A DNA stretch of 62,794 nucleotides from Candidatus Undinarchaeales archaeon. GTDB taxonomy: Archaea; SpSt-1190; JASMDC01. How positions within the stretch are numbered: position 1 is the first letter of the stretch; every line of letters begins with the position of its first letter. The notes beneath the pieces are model-generated. The model did not search any database and was not told the origin of the DNA. It saw only the letters and a program-made list of their open reading frames with translations. Shown here piece after piece: positions 1 through 7,397 of the stretch. The stretch lies in NCBI GenBank assembly GCA_030753015.1, contig JASMDC010000022.1, forward strand, positions 1 through 62,794. The letters run 5' to 3'. Position numbers and translations under genes: made by a program.

Positions 1-43
1 CGCCCTTCACTCTGGGGCGATCGGGAGCGATGAACTGGGATCC

Positions 44-1183
44 GTGGGAGCCGCCTCCCCTGAGAATATCATCACGGAGCTCGCACGGCGCCGCTCGGGC
101 GACGCCGTGTACGGGGCAGGCCGTGTCTTGAACGCCATGTGCTCCTCACCGCCGGACCTCGCCCTGGAGGCCAGTTCCCCGTACATCCTCTCCAACGCCG
201 GGGACGCGTACTTGTTCCCGTCGCTCGGGCACTTGGAGGAGGACGTGCTCAGGTTCGTCGGAAGGCTCGTCGGGGATCCGGATGCCCCGGGATTCCTGGT
301 ATCGGGGGGGAGCGAGGCCAACCTCATGGCGCTCCACGCCGCAAGGAAGGCTGCCGGTGATGGTCGCTGTGAGCTGGTCGCCGCCCGGTCCGCACACTTC
401 TCCATCCGAAAGGCCGCCGACCTGCTCGGTATGCAGCTGGTGACCATCCCTCTCGATGTGGATTTCCGCTTGGACCTCTCCGCCCTTAAGGCCTCTATCG
501 GTCCCGACACCGCCGCGGTGGTTGCCACTGCAGGAACGGCCGAGCTGGGGTGCATCGACGATGTCGAGGGGATCGCTGAGCTCTGCCGGGAGGAGGGCGT
601 CCACCTCCACGTGGACGCGGCGTTCGGGGGATTCGTCATCCCCTTCTTGCGGGAGCTGGGTGTGAGCACGACCCGGTTCGGGTTCGATGTGCCCGGAGTA
701 TCATCCGTCACTATAGATCCCCACAAGATGGGGCTTGCGCCGGTCCCCTGCGGCTGCGTGCTGTTCGCGAACGAGGGGCTGGCGGAGTCCCTGCGGGTCG
801 CAACGCCCTACGTGGACGGGGGGGCGAGCTCCACGGTACTGGGAACCAGGCCCGGCTGGTCGATGGCGGGCGCCTGGGCCACCATCAGGCTCCACGGTCG
901 TTCGGGATACCGTGAGATTGTCCGGCAGTGCATTTCGAAGACCTCACGCATAGCAAAGGGCGTACACAGGATGGAGGGCGCCCGGCTCGTCGTGGAGCCG
1001 TCCATGAACGTCATGGGGATCGAATGCCTGGAGCCTGATGCAGTTCTCGGGAGGCTGAGGGAGCTGGGTTGGAGGGTTACCCTGGCAGAGAGCCCGAGAT
1101 GCCTCAGGGTGGTCGTCATGCCACACATTGCGGACGAGGACGTGGATATGTTCCTGGGCGACCTCAGGACAGCGCTCGATTGA
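44..1183 (+). CDS. mfnA: L-tyrosine/L-aspartate decarboxylase (MfnA family)
   Basis: This is a PLP-dependent group II amino-acid decarboxylase. In methanogens MfnA makes tyramine for methanofuran. In other archaea it decarboxylates aspartate to beta-alanine for coenzyme A, which is the likelier role here because no methanofuran genes are nearby. The sequence shows the SGGSEANLMAL motif near residue 87, HVDAAFGG with the pyridine-binding Asp at about 191, and DPHKMG with the Schiff-base Lys at about 228. The C-terminal LRVVVMPHI motif is typical of the archaeal family, and 379 residues is close to the usual 380-400. The start used is GTG at 44. The frame stays open to the left edge, so the true start could lie outside the window. 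No other paralogue is visible. Confidence 0.85.
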   Translation: MGAASPENIITELARRRSGDAVYGAGRVLNAMCSSPPDLALEASSPYILSNAGDAYLFPSLGHLEEDVLRFVGRLVGDPDAPGFLVSGGSEANLMALHAARKAAGDGRCELVAARSAHFSIRKAADLLGMQLVTIPLDVDFRLDLSALKASIGPDTAAVVATAGTAELGCIDDVEGIAELCREEGVHLHVDAAFGGFVIPFLRELGVSTTRFGFDVPGVSSVTIDPHKMGLAPVPCGCVLFANEGLAESLRVATPYVDGGASSTVLGTRPGWSMAGAWATIRLHGRSGYREIVRQCISKTSRIAKGVHRMEGARLVVEPSMNVMGIECLEPDAVLGRLRELGWRVTLAESPRCLRVVVMPHIADEDVDMFLGDLRTALD

Positions 1184-1227
1184 CACGGGCCAAAGCACTT
1201 TTATTCCTGAGCGGTTGAACACCCGCC

Positions 1228-1962
1228 ATGACATCGGTCCCGCTCACCAGGTTCCTGTCGTTCGCTAGCGACGTGCTCGAGATCCCCCTCTGCCCGGAGA
1301 AGGTCAGCTATCTCTACGTTGAGGGCTCAAAGAACGTCGAGCGTGTGTGCTTCGCCCTGGACGTCACAGAGGGTGCGGTCGATTTCGCAGCGAAGGAAGG
1401 GGTCGACCTCATTGTCACGCACCACCCCATTACATACGGCCCCATCCCACGTATCACCGGTGCCGTCGCACGCAAGGTCCGCAAGCTGCTCGCGAACGAC
1501 ATCTCCCTGTACTCCGCGCACCTCCCCCTGGACGCGGTCTTCAACGGTCCGGTGCTGGCCGAACGCCTCGGGGTGAAGGTCGAGGGCCGATTCGCGTACT
1601 TCGATGGATTCGAGGCCGGAGTGTACGGCACCACCGACCCGGACACCTTCCACGAGGCACTCGCGGGCATGGGCACGGCCTCGCTCCATATGGCGGACCG
1701 CAGCGTGTGTCGTGTAGGAGTGGTCACCGGTAGCGGTGCCAAAGGCCATGTCGTCGCCGAAGCGCAGTCCCTGGGGCTAGACACGCTTGTCACGGGCGAG
1801 CGCTCGTACCACGGACTGCTCAGCTGCGAGGAGGCCGGCCTCAACGTCGTGTTCCTCGGCCATTACGACTCGGAGCTACCGGGACTGCTCGAGTTCATGC
1901 GCAAGGCCGAAAAGGAGCTCAGTATCACAGGTATCCCCTACACAGAGGAGAGGGAGTACTAG
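1228..1962 (+). CDS. NIF3-like dinuclear metal-centre protein (YbgI family)
   Basis: This belongs to the NIF3/YbgI family (also annotated GTP cyclohydrolase I type 2-like), which forms hexameric toroids with a two-metal site. The cellular function is not settled. Expected metal-ligand motifs are visible: VTHHPI with His65 and His66, YSAHLPLD with His98 and Asp102, and GHYDSE with a His and Glu near residue 216. Length is 244 residues, normal for the short archaeal form without the inserted PII-like domain. A TATA-like TTTTATT lies about 27 bases before the ATG at 1228, so the mRNA is probably leaderless. The gene runs convergently into the metal permease at 1969-2946. Confidence 0.88.
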   Translation: MTSVPLTRFLSFASDVLEIPLCPEKVSYLYVEGSKNVERVCFALDVTEGAVDFAAKEGVDLIVTHHPITYGPIPRITGAVARKVRKLLANDISLYSAHLPLDAVFNGPVLAERLGVKVEGRFAYFDGFEAGVYGTTDPDTFHEALAGMGTASLHMADRSVCRVGVVTGSGAKGHVVAEAQSLGLDTLVTGERSYHGLLSCEEAGLNVVFLGHYDSELPGLLEFMRKAEKELSITGIPYTEEREY

Positions 1963-1968
1963 TTCACT

Positions 1969-2946
1969 TCACCCGATGATCACGACCTGTAGCACATTGA
2001 ACATGTAACCGGTGATAACTATCCCAATTGCGACGGTCCCGAAGAACACCAGTATCAGAGGTAGCTTCATCGCCCTTCGGAGTATGACCGCCTCGGGGAC
2101 GGAGAGGGCCGCCGTTGCCATCATGAAGGCTAGGGCCGTGCCCAGGGGTACGCCCTTCTGGAAGAGCACCACGGCGATTGGGACCACAGCGCTGCAGTTG
2201 GCGTAGAGAGGGACGCCAAGGGCCGTGGCGATTGGGACCATGAGCACGCCACCTCTCGAGATTATGTCCTGGATCGCATCCGCCGGTACATAGCCATGGA
2301 GGAACGCGCCGATAGCAACGCCTGCAACGACCCAGCGCCACACCTTTCCCACGATGTCGCGGGCCTCTTCGATGCCGAAGTCCACGCGCTCCCTCATTGA
2401 CCCGTACTCCTCGTCTTCCAAATCCTCGTCAGGCGACACGAGGTCCTCAACAAGGTGCACTTCCAGCCCCATACGGCCCAGCGCCATGCCCGCGACGATG
2501 CCGATCGTCATACCGCTCGCGATGTACGCCGCAGTGATACGCCAGCCGAACTCGCTGAGCATGATGATGGCGATGTACTCGTTGATGAGCGGTGATGTGA
2601 TGAGGAAGGAGAACGCGATCCCGAGCGGGATGCCCGCTTCCATGAACCCTATGAATATGGGGACCGAAGAGCATGAGCAGAAAGGAGAGACCGCACCGAA
2701 CACCGCGGCGAACACGTTCCCTTGCCCGGGAGGTCCCCGCATCAGCCATTCCTTCACCCGCTTGCGGGACAGATAGGTCCGCAGCACACCGATGGCGGCG
2801 ATCATCACAAAGAGGAGCAGGATGATCTTCACGGTGTCATAGATGAAGAAGTTGAGCGCTGCGGCCGCGGGCCCTTCCTCACTCCCTAGAAGGGCGAGGA
2901 CGGTCCGGTCGGCCAGGACCTGGACAGGATAGAACGGATCTAACAT
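1969..2946 (-). CDS. ArsP/YraQ-type membrane permease (DUF318 family)
   Basis: This is a multi-spanning permease of the ArsP_1/DUF318 group. Characterised members export organoarsenicals, and relatives are linked to Cu/Zn efflux. The hallmark is PFCSCSSVPIFIGF in the first half, with two Cys facing a membrane helix, followed by the second conserved helix LGIAFSFLITSPLINE. A charged cytosolic loop (EDLEDEEYG) separates the two halves. About eight hydrophobic helices are seen in 325 residues. I start at ATG 2946, just after the stop of the small Cys-rich ORF and preceded by AGGT, instead of a longer frame that would overlap that ORF. It is the last gene of the arsR-acr3 run, which favours an arsenic or soft-metal substrate. 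Confidence 0.8.
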   Translation of the reverse strand: MLDPFYPVQVLADRTVLALLGSEEGPAAAALNFFIYDTVKIILLLFVMIAAIGVLRTYLSRKRVKEWLMRGPPGQGNVFAAVFGAVSPFCSCSSVPIFIGFMEAGIPLGIAFSFLITSPLINEYIAIIMLSEFGWRITAAYIASGMTIGIVAGMALGRMGLEVHLVEDLVSPDEDLEDEEYGSMRERVDFGIEEARDIVGKVWRWVVAGVAIGAFLHGYVPADAIQDIISRGGVLMVPIATALGVPLYANCSAVVPIAVVLFQKGVPLGTALAFMMATAALSVPEAVILRRAMKLPLILVFFGTVAIGIVITGYMFNVLQVVIIG

Positions 2947-2948
2947 AC

Positions 2949-3092
2949 CTACTTCTCTTCTTTCTTCTTCTTGGGCGGCGGACAGCACGAGCTGTCGGAG
3001 CAACCGCATCCGCTCTTCTTCGACCTGTCCTCTAGGTCATTGTCCATCTTCTCCAATAATCCCTTGAGCCAGCCCTTCTTTTCTTCAACCAT
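2949..3092 (-). CDS. 47-residue Cys-rich small protein between acr3 and permease
   Basis: This short frame starts at ATG 3092 and stops at TAG 2951-2949, immediately before the permease start. It encodes 47 residues: a charged helical first half (MVEEKKGWLKGLLEKM), then a Cys cluster CGCSDSSCCPPP, and a Lys/Glu tail. The CxC and CC arrangement suits soft-metal or arsenite binding, so a metallochaperone or regulator feeding the permease is a reasonable guess. This is inferred from composition and position only. The order acr3, this gene, permease, all on the minus strand with tight spacing, indicates one operon. I recognise no named family. Confidence 0.65.
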   Translation of the reverse strand: MVEEKKGWLKGLLEKMDNDLEDRSKKSGCGCSDSSCCPPPKKKKEEK

Positions 3093-3136
3093 TTTCGTTC
3101 ACCTTTGTACGATCAATCCTAAATGTTGCGGCCCCG

Positions 3137-4249
3137 TCATCCCTCTGCGGGGAACCAGTCGCGCGTCCGCAGGCACACGACAACGAGCATTAGCATCACG
3201 GGTACCTCTATGAGCACGCCGACCACCGTGGCCAGCGCAGCACCGGACCTCAATCCGAACAGCATGGTCGCTGTGGCTATGGCAACCTCGAAGTGGTTGG
3301 ACGCGCCGATGAGGGCGCTTGGAGCGGCGTTCTCGTACGAGAGCCCGATGAGCTTTGCTATCCCGTATCCGAGCACGAATATGAGGATGGTCTGTATGAA
3401 CAGGGGCACTGCGATGTAGAATATGGTGCTGGGATGCTTCAAGATGACATCACCCTTGAACGAGAAGAGGAGCACCAAGGTCACCAGCAGAGCCATGATG
3501 GAGACGGTGCCCAAGTGCGGCAGGAAGTTCTCCTCGAAGTACTCCATACCCTTGTTCTCGATGATCCACTTTCTCGTGAAGTAGCCCGCGACCAGAGGAA
3601 GCCCAACATACACTACGACCGAGAGCACGATGGTCTGCCAGGGGATGGGCAGGGCGTTCACACCCAGGAGGTAGCCTCCCAGCGGTGCATACAGAAAGAG
3701 CATGGTCAGCGAGTTGATGGCGACCATCACCAGGGTGTGGCCCATATTGGCCTTGGCAAGATGGCTCCACACGAGCACCATGGCCGTGCATGGAGCGATG
3801 CCCAGCAGGATGGCGCCTGCGATATAGGAGCGGAAAAGCTCAACCTGTCTTCCGTCCTTGATTATCTCGGTCCCCGCCAGGTCCGGGGCGAACAGAGAGC
3901 CTAGGAAGAAGGAGGCGATGAGGTACATGGTGAAGGGCTTCACGCACCAGTTGACGAACAGGGTGAGCGCGACCGGTTTGGGGGTCTTGCCTGCCTTGAC
4001 CACCTCGGCAAAGTCGATCTTCACCATGATGGGGTACATCATGAAGAACAGGCAGATCGCTATGGGGACGGACACCTGGTATACGGCCATCTGGTCCAAG
4101 GCCGTGGCGACGCCAGGGGCCACTCTCCCGAGGATGATCCCTGCCACGATGCATAGGATGACCCATAAAGAGAGGTATCGCTCGAAGAAGCTAAGACCGC
4201 GTCCCGCGGTCTTCTCCTCGGGATTTGCATCTTTGGATCCCTTGTCCAT
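3137..4249 (-). CDS. acr3: Arsenite efflux transporter ACR3
   Basis: This is an ACR3-family arsenite permease, a secondary transporter that extrudes As(III) from the cytoplasm. It has 370 residues and about ten hydrophobic helices. The family signature [19 protein letters not shown], including the functionally essential Cys of helix 4, is present, as is the FNHFEVAIA-type motif, here [16 protein letters not shown]. The N-terminal section [19 protein letters not shown] matches the family's first helix. It lies 72 bases downstream of arsR on the same strand and is followed by the small Cys-rich ORF and the ArsP-like permease, so it should be induced when ArsR leaves its operator. I see no arsenate reductase or arsenite-activated ATPase nearby. 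Confidence 0.95.
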   Translation of the reverse strand: MDKGSKDANPEEKTAGRGLSFFERYLSLWVILCIVAGIILGRVAPGVATALDQMAVYQVSVPIAICLFFMMYPIMVKIDFAEVVKAGKTPKPVALTLFVNWCVKPFTMYLIASFFLGSLFAPDLAGTEIIKDGRQVELFRSYIAGAILLGIAPCTAMVLVWSHLAKANMGHTLVMVAINSLTMLFLYAPLGGYLLGVNALPIPWQTIVLSVVVYVGLPLVAGYFTRKWIIENKGMEYFEENFLPHLGTVSIMALLVTLVLLFSFKGDVILKHPSTIFYIAVPLFIQTILIFVLGYGIAKLIGLSYENAAPSALIGASNHFEVAIATATMLFGLRSGAALATVVGVLIEVPVMLMLVVVCLRTRDWFPAEG

Positions 4250-4321
4250 TTTCTAGTCATCGTCTCCTATGGTGATCCACCGTTCTCGTTGATCCTCTAG
4301 CTCCTACGGTCATCATGCCAT

Positions 4322-4636
4322 CTATTCCTCGTCGCACTCCACGCACCTGCAGATACCCTCGACCGTCCCAGCAACGCGTTCGGCATCACGAAGGAGTACG
4401 ATGAGGGAGGGATCGGTCAGACGGTACATGATGCGCTTCCCGTCCCGTCGGCTCTGCACAAGCCCGCATTCCCTCAGGCGCTTGAGGTGGTGGGAGGTGA
4501 GCGACTGGTCCCGATCCAGATGCTCGACTATCTCGCGCACGCACCGCTCGTCCTTCCCAAGGAATAGGAGGATGCGACGGCGTGTATTATCGTCCAGACA
4601 ACGGAACAGACGTTCGACATCCATATGAATTCTCAT
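4322..4636 (-). CDS. arsR: ArsR/SmtB-family metal-responsive repressor
   Basis: This is a 104-residue winged-helix repressor of the ArsR/SmtB family. Helix-turn-helix residues lie around 30-75 (VREIVEHLDRDQSLTSHHLKRLRECGLV). Cys32 lies at the start of helix 3 (DERCVREIV), and a C-terminal CRCVEC cluster offers further thiol ligands, consistent with As(III) or another soft metal. It heads the run of acr3, the small Cys-rich ORF and the permease. A TATA-like TTTATATT at 4661-4654 sits about 26-30 bases from two possible ATG starts (4636 and 4624), so the transcript is probably leaderless. A perfect inverted repeat overlaps both starts and suggests autoregulation. Confidence 0.9.
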   Translation of the reverse strand: MRIHMDVERLFRCLDDNTRRRILLFLGKDERCVREIVEHLDRDQSLTSHHLKRLRECGLVQSRRDGKRIMYRLTDPSLIVLLRDAERVAGTVEGICRCVECDEE

Positions 4637-4643
4637 TCATATG
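4622..4643. promoter_or_regulatory. Probable ArsR operator overlapping the arsR start
   Basis: A perfect inverted repeat, CATATGAAT-tctc-ATTCATATG, occupies 4622-4643 and covers both candidate arsR start codons and the predicted transcription start. It lies directly downstream of the TATA-like box at 4654-4661 (minus strand). Repressor binding here would block initiation. The palindrome is seen directly. Its role as the ArsR operator is inferred from position. Confidence 0.65.
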
Positions 4644-4767
4644 AACCGCGGTCAATATAAACCTTGCCCCGGGTGACCGCCACCAGCGGCTCAGATCGCC
4701 CGTCACGCATCATCGGGCCAAAGGCCCTGCGAGACAAAAGCTCTCATCATCGCCGCGGGCGGGGTCA

Positions 4768-5835
4768 TTACCCCGCGGGGGGACCCACTACCGGCGTCGC
4801 ACCGGCCTTCTCCAAAAGGTCCGACTCCTCCAGCAACCGGGCCGTCTCCTCCCTGAGGGCGCGCATGAGCTCCTCTTCGATATGCTGGAAATGCTCTCTG
4901 TGCCCTCCCCAGGCCTCAAGGAGAGCATCGAGCGTGGGACCCCCCTCAAGTGCTAGAGCACTTAGGGATTCGTCCAATCCAGGAGGGCCCACAGGAGATC
5001 CGGGCTCGAACGCTACAGGGCCCGAGGTCGTGAGCTCGAAGGCGAGCATTATCCGTCCCTTTGAATCCACCACTAGATGCACGATCCCCTCGTCCTCGCG
5101 CAGGACCATGTGGGACCGCCCAGCAAGTATAACGGTGGCGACACGGGTGAGGGTGAGCACGACTGGTCCCCGGAACCTGAGCAGCGAGCGAGTACCGAGA
5201 CATCGTCCGCATTGCGGGCAGAGGTGGAGGTTCACAACCGGTCGGTCCTGAGCACAAGCCAGGGGCTCCATTGCAGCTCCGCATCTCGGGCAGCCCTTTC
5301 CAACGTCCAGTACGGCCAGCTCGTCCCGTCGCTGCAGGAACCGCTCCCAGGCGGCCTCTACGATGGCGTGATGCTCGTCGTCAGATCCCACGCCTCTGCA
5401 GAGATGGGAATGGACCGTGACAACAGCATCATGGAGGCGAGCAAGGCCTTCCCGGTCCAGCTCATCGCTTTCATGGGCCGGACGGAGCTCTGCGATGATA
5501 CCCTGGGCTTCTTCTAGAGCCTTAGCGTCCTGCTTGGCCTCACGCTTGCGGAGGACTATGGCCCGGCGGGAAAGGGTCTCGCAGCCCCCTCCATCGCCGA
5601 CCAGCTGCCGTAGAGCGGACGCTGCTTCCAGCTCCTCTGCGGCCAGACCGTAGTGCTCCCAGCGTTTCCATGAGTTTGCGGCATCACCGAGGGCCTCAGT
5701 GAGGGCATCGGCGCTCCGCCGGGCCGCATCTGACGCTCCGTGATGGAGGAATAGCCTGATGATGCGTGTCCCCAGCTCAAGCTCGTAGGGCCCCAGGTGT
5801 CCCTTGCGGGAAGCCCGGCGCGCCCATGTCTCCAT
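4768..5835 (-). CDS. Unknown protein with a central zinc ribbon
   Basis: I recognise no family for this 355-residue protein. The first half is predicted helical (ARRSADALTEALGDAANSWK and EEAQGIIAELRPAHESDEL). A four-Cys zinc ribbon lies near residues 180-210, with CPRCG and CPQCGRC knuckles about 24 residues apart. After it comes a beta-rich stretch with VVLTLTRVATVILAG and VDSKGRIMLAFELTT, then a helical C-terminus. I start at ATG 5835, 25 bases after a TATA-like TTAATAAATC, because the longer frame would begin inside the promoter. It is divergent from the redox/activase pair at 5930. A cytosolic nucleic-acid or protein-binding adaptor is possible but unproven. Confidence 0.7.
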   Translation of the reverse strand: METWARRASRKGHLGPYELELGTRIIRLFLHHGASDAARRSADALTEALGDAANSWKRWEHYGLAAEELEAASALRQLVGDGGGCETLSRRAIVLRKREAKQDAKALEEAQGIIAELRPAHESDELDREGLARLHDAVVTVHSHLCRGVGSDDEHHAIVEAAWERFLQRRDELAVLDVGKGCPRCGAAMEPLACAQDRPVVNLHLCPQCGRCLGTRSLLRFRGPVVLTLTRVATVILAGRSHMVLREDEGIVHLVVDSKGRIMLAFELTTSGPVAFEPGSPVGPPGLDESLSALALEGGPTLDALLEAWGGHREHFQHIEEELMRALREETARLLEESDLLEKAGATPVVGPPAG

Positions 5836-5929
5836 AGGGCCGCGGACCCCGACAAGATTTATTAAGGGATTGGGGGGGGCCAAGGTCTTGCCGATAGGGT
5901 CTTAAAGCTTGGCCCTTCCGCCGGAGACC

Positions 5930-6208
5930 ATGGACCTTGAGCTCAAGAAGTCCGTAACCGTGACCGTGTTCACCATGCCGAAGTGCGCCAACTGTCCCGC
6001 CGCCAAGGAGGTCGTGGACAGGGTGGCAAGTCGCTCGGACAAGATCGAGGTCAAGCACGTCGACCTCTCCACGGACATGGTCACAGGCCTTCTCTACCAG
6101 ATCATGTCCACCCCCTCCATCGCCATCGGTGAGGAAGCGGTGTTCCGTGGCGAGGTCCCCTCCGAGGAACAGCTCGTCGCCGAGATCGTCAAGCGCGCAG
6201 GTCAGTGA
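5930..6208 (+). CDS. Glutaredoxin/thioredoxin-like small redox protein
   Basis: This is a 92-residue thioredoxin-fold protein. The strand VTVFTMPKCANCPAAKEVV carries the CxxC redox pair CANC. The cis-Pro motif STPSIAIG follows at the expected place, and the C-terminal helix completes a minimal fold. It probably supplies electrons to, or maintains thiols of, an anaerobic ribonucleotide reductase, because the next gene (one base downstream) encodes the radical SAM activase of such an enzyme. The start is ATG 5930, 27 bases after a TATA-like TCTTAAAG. No class III reductase gene lies in the window. Confidence 0.82.
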   Translation: MDLELKKSVTVTVFTMPKCANCPAAKEVVDRVASRSDKIEVKHVDLSTDMVTGLLYQIMSTPSIAIGEEAVFRGEVPSEEQLVAEIVKRAGQ

Positions 6209-6209
6209 C

Positions 6210-6944
6210 GTGCTCCTCGCCCCGATCACCCATATGAGCACCGTGGACTATCCCGGCAAGCTCTCCGCCGTGGTCTTCCTTGGAGGATGCAACCTCCGCT
6301 GCCCCTACTGCCAGAACCGCAGCCTGATCAGTGGGGATGACTGCACCGAGCGCAGTGAAGAGGACGTGCTGGCCGAGCTCCGCGGATCAGCTGACTTCCT
6401 CGACGCCGTGACGATCACAGGTGGCGAGCCACTGCTCCAGGACATGCTGCCCCTCGTTATGGGCATCAAGGAGATGGGCCTCCTGGTGAAGATCGATACG
6501 AACGGCACGCATCCCGACAAGTTGAAGGCGCTCATCGACCTCGTCGATTACGTGGCCATAGATGTGAAGGCACCTCTGGTCCAGGATCGGTACGAGCGGA
6601 TCATTGGGCGGGAGTATCTGGACATCGTTGAGCTCGTGCGCCGCTCAAAGGACATCGCTCGCGGTAAGTACCTCGAGGCTCGGACCACGGTATTACCACG
6701 GCTCCACACCCGGGAGGACCTCCTGGACATCGCCCGCACCATCCGTGCCGACCGCCTCACCATCCAGCAGTTCCGGGGATCTGAGGGTACACTGGACCCC
6801 AAGTATACAAATGAACCTAGCTATAGCCGCGACGAGCTCGTGGATATAGCACGTGATGTGGCAGGAGTGTTCGAGAACTATGTGTACATCAGGACTGCGG
6901 AGAACGGCCTGGAACGCGTGACGCCCACTGGCGTCGTGCGCTGA
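6210..6944 (+). CDS. Radical SAM activating protein (anaerobic RNR activase-like)
   Basis: This 244-residue radical SAM protein resembles the archaeal anaerobic ribonucleoside-triphosphate reductase activases. Such enzymes use S-adenosylmethionine and a [4Fe-4S] cluster to place a glycyl radical on the reductase. The N-terminal STVDYPGKLSAVVFLGGCN and the cluster motif GCNLRCPYCQN (CxxxCxxC) are canonical, followed by TITGGEPLLQ for SAM binding and DTNGTHPDKL. The GTG at 6210, one base after the stop of the redox gene, is chosen as start because it gives the usual short N-terminus. The tight spacing implies one transcript. It could instead activate another glycyl radical enzyme. Confidence 0.82.
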   Translation: MLLAPITHMSTVDYPGKLSAVVFLGGCNLRCPYCQNRSLISGDDCTERSEEDVLAELRGSADFLDAVTITGGEPLLQDMLPLVMGIKEMGLLVKIDTNGTHPDKLKALIDLVDYVAIDVKAPLVQDRYERIIGREYLDIVELVRRSKDIARGKYLEARTTVLPRLHTREDLLDIARTIRADRLTIQQFRGSEGTLDPKYTNEPSYSRDELVDIARDVAGVFENYVYIRTAENGLERVTPTGVVR

Positions 6945-7024
6945 CGAGTGTACGCCGCGCTTGGCAGTTTTATATACGATGATGACACATCCATACTTTG
7001 GCCCCCCGCCAGGATTGAGATGAT

Positions 7025-7348
7025 ATGTTCTTTGGCCGAGAGGAATCACCCATAGAAGCAATGCCCGTGCTCGACGCGGACGAGATGTACCCCGATCCCC
7101 AGATGCGACACTCCATCGTAGTGTGCGACCTGAGCGAGTACCCACACGTGCATAATGTCCTGCGTGCGTTCAACGAGGATAAGATCTGCATGATCCGCCT
7201 TGGAGAGCCCATCACATCCGACTCGATGAACCTGGGCAATGCGCTCAAGGGGTTGCGGCAGGCCTGCCTCGACCGTGGTGGTAGGATGCTCGGTCTCGAC
7301 GGGGCATGGCTCCTCATGCTCCCGGAGAACGTGGACCTCCAAGCGTGA
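7025..7348 (+). CDS. sepF: SepF-like cell division protein
   Basis: This 107-residue protein fits archaeal SepF (DUF552), the membrane anchor that recruits FtsZ to the division plane. Features are a short N-terminal membrane-targeting segment beginning MFFGRE, then a core with SIVVCDLSEYPHVHNVLRAF, a central NLGNALKGLRQACLDRGG helix, and the closing strands RMLGLDGAWLLMLPENVDL, which match the family's C-terminal LLxxPxNV pattern. A TATA-like TTTTATATAC at about 6968-6977 gives a leader of roughly 25-30 bases ending in a weak ribosome-binding site. FtsZ is not in the window. Confidence 0.75.
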   Translation: MFFGREESPIEAMPVLDADEMYPDPQMRHSIVVCDLSEYPHVHNVLRAFNEDKICMIRLGEPITSDSMNLGNALKGLRQACLDRGGRMLGLDGAWLLMLPENVDLQA

Positions 7349-7397
7349 GAAGGCCCCCGCCAAACAACATATAAGCTTTCACGGCTGAGCTTTCAGC

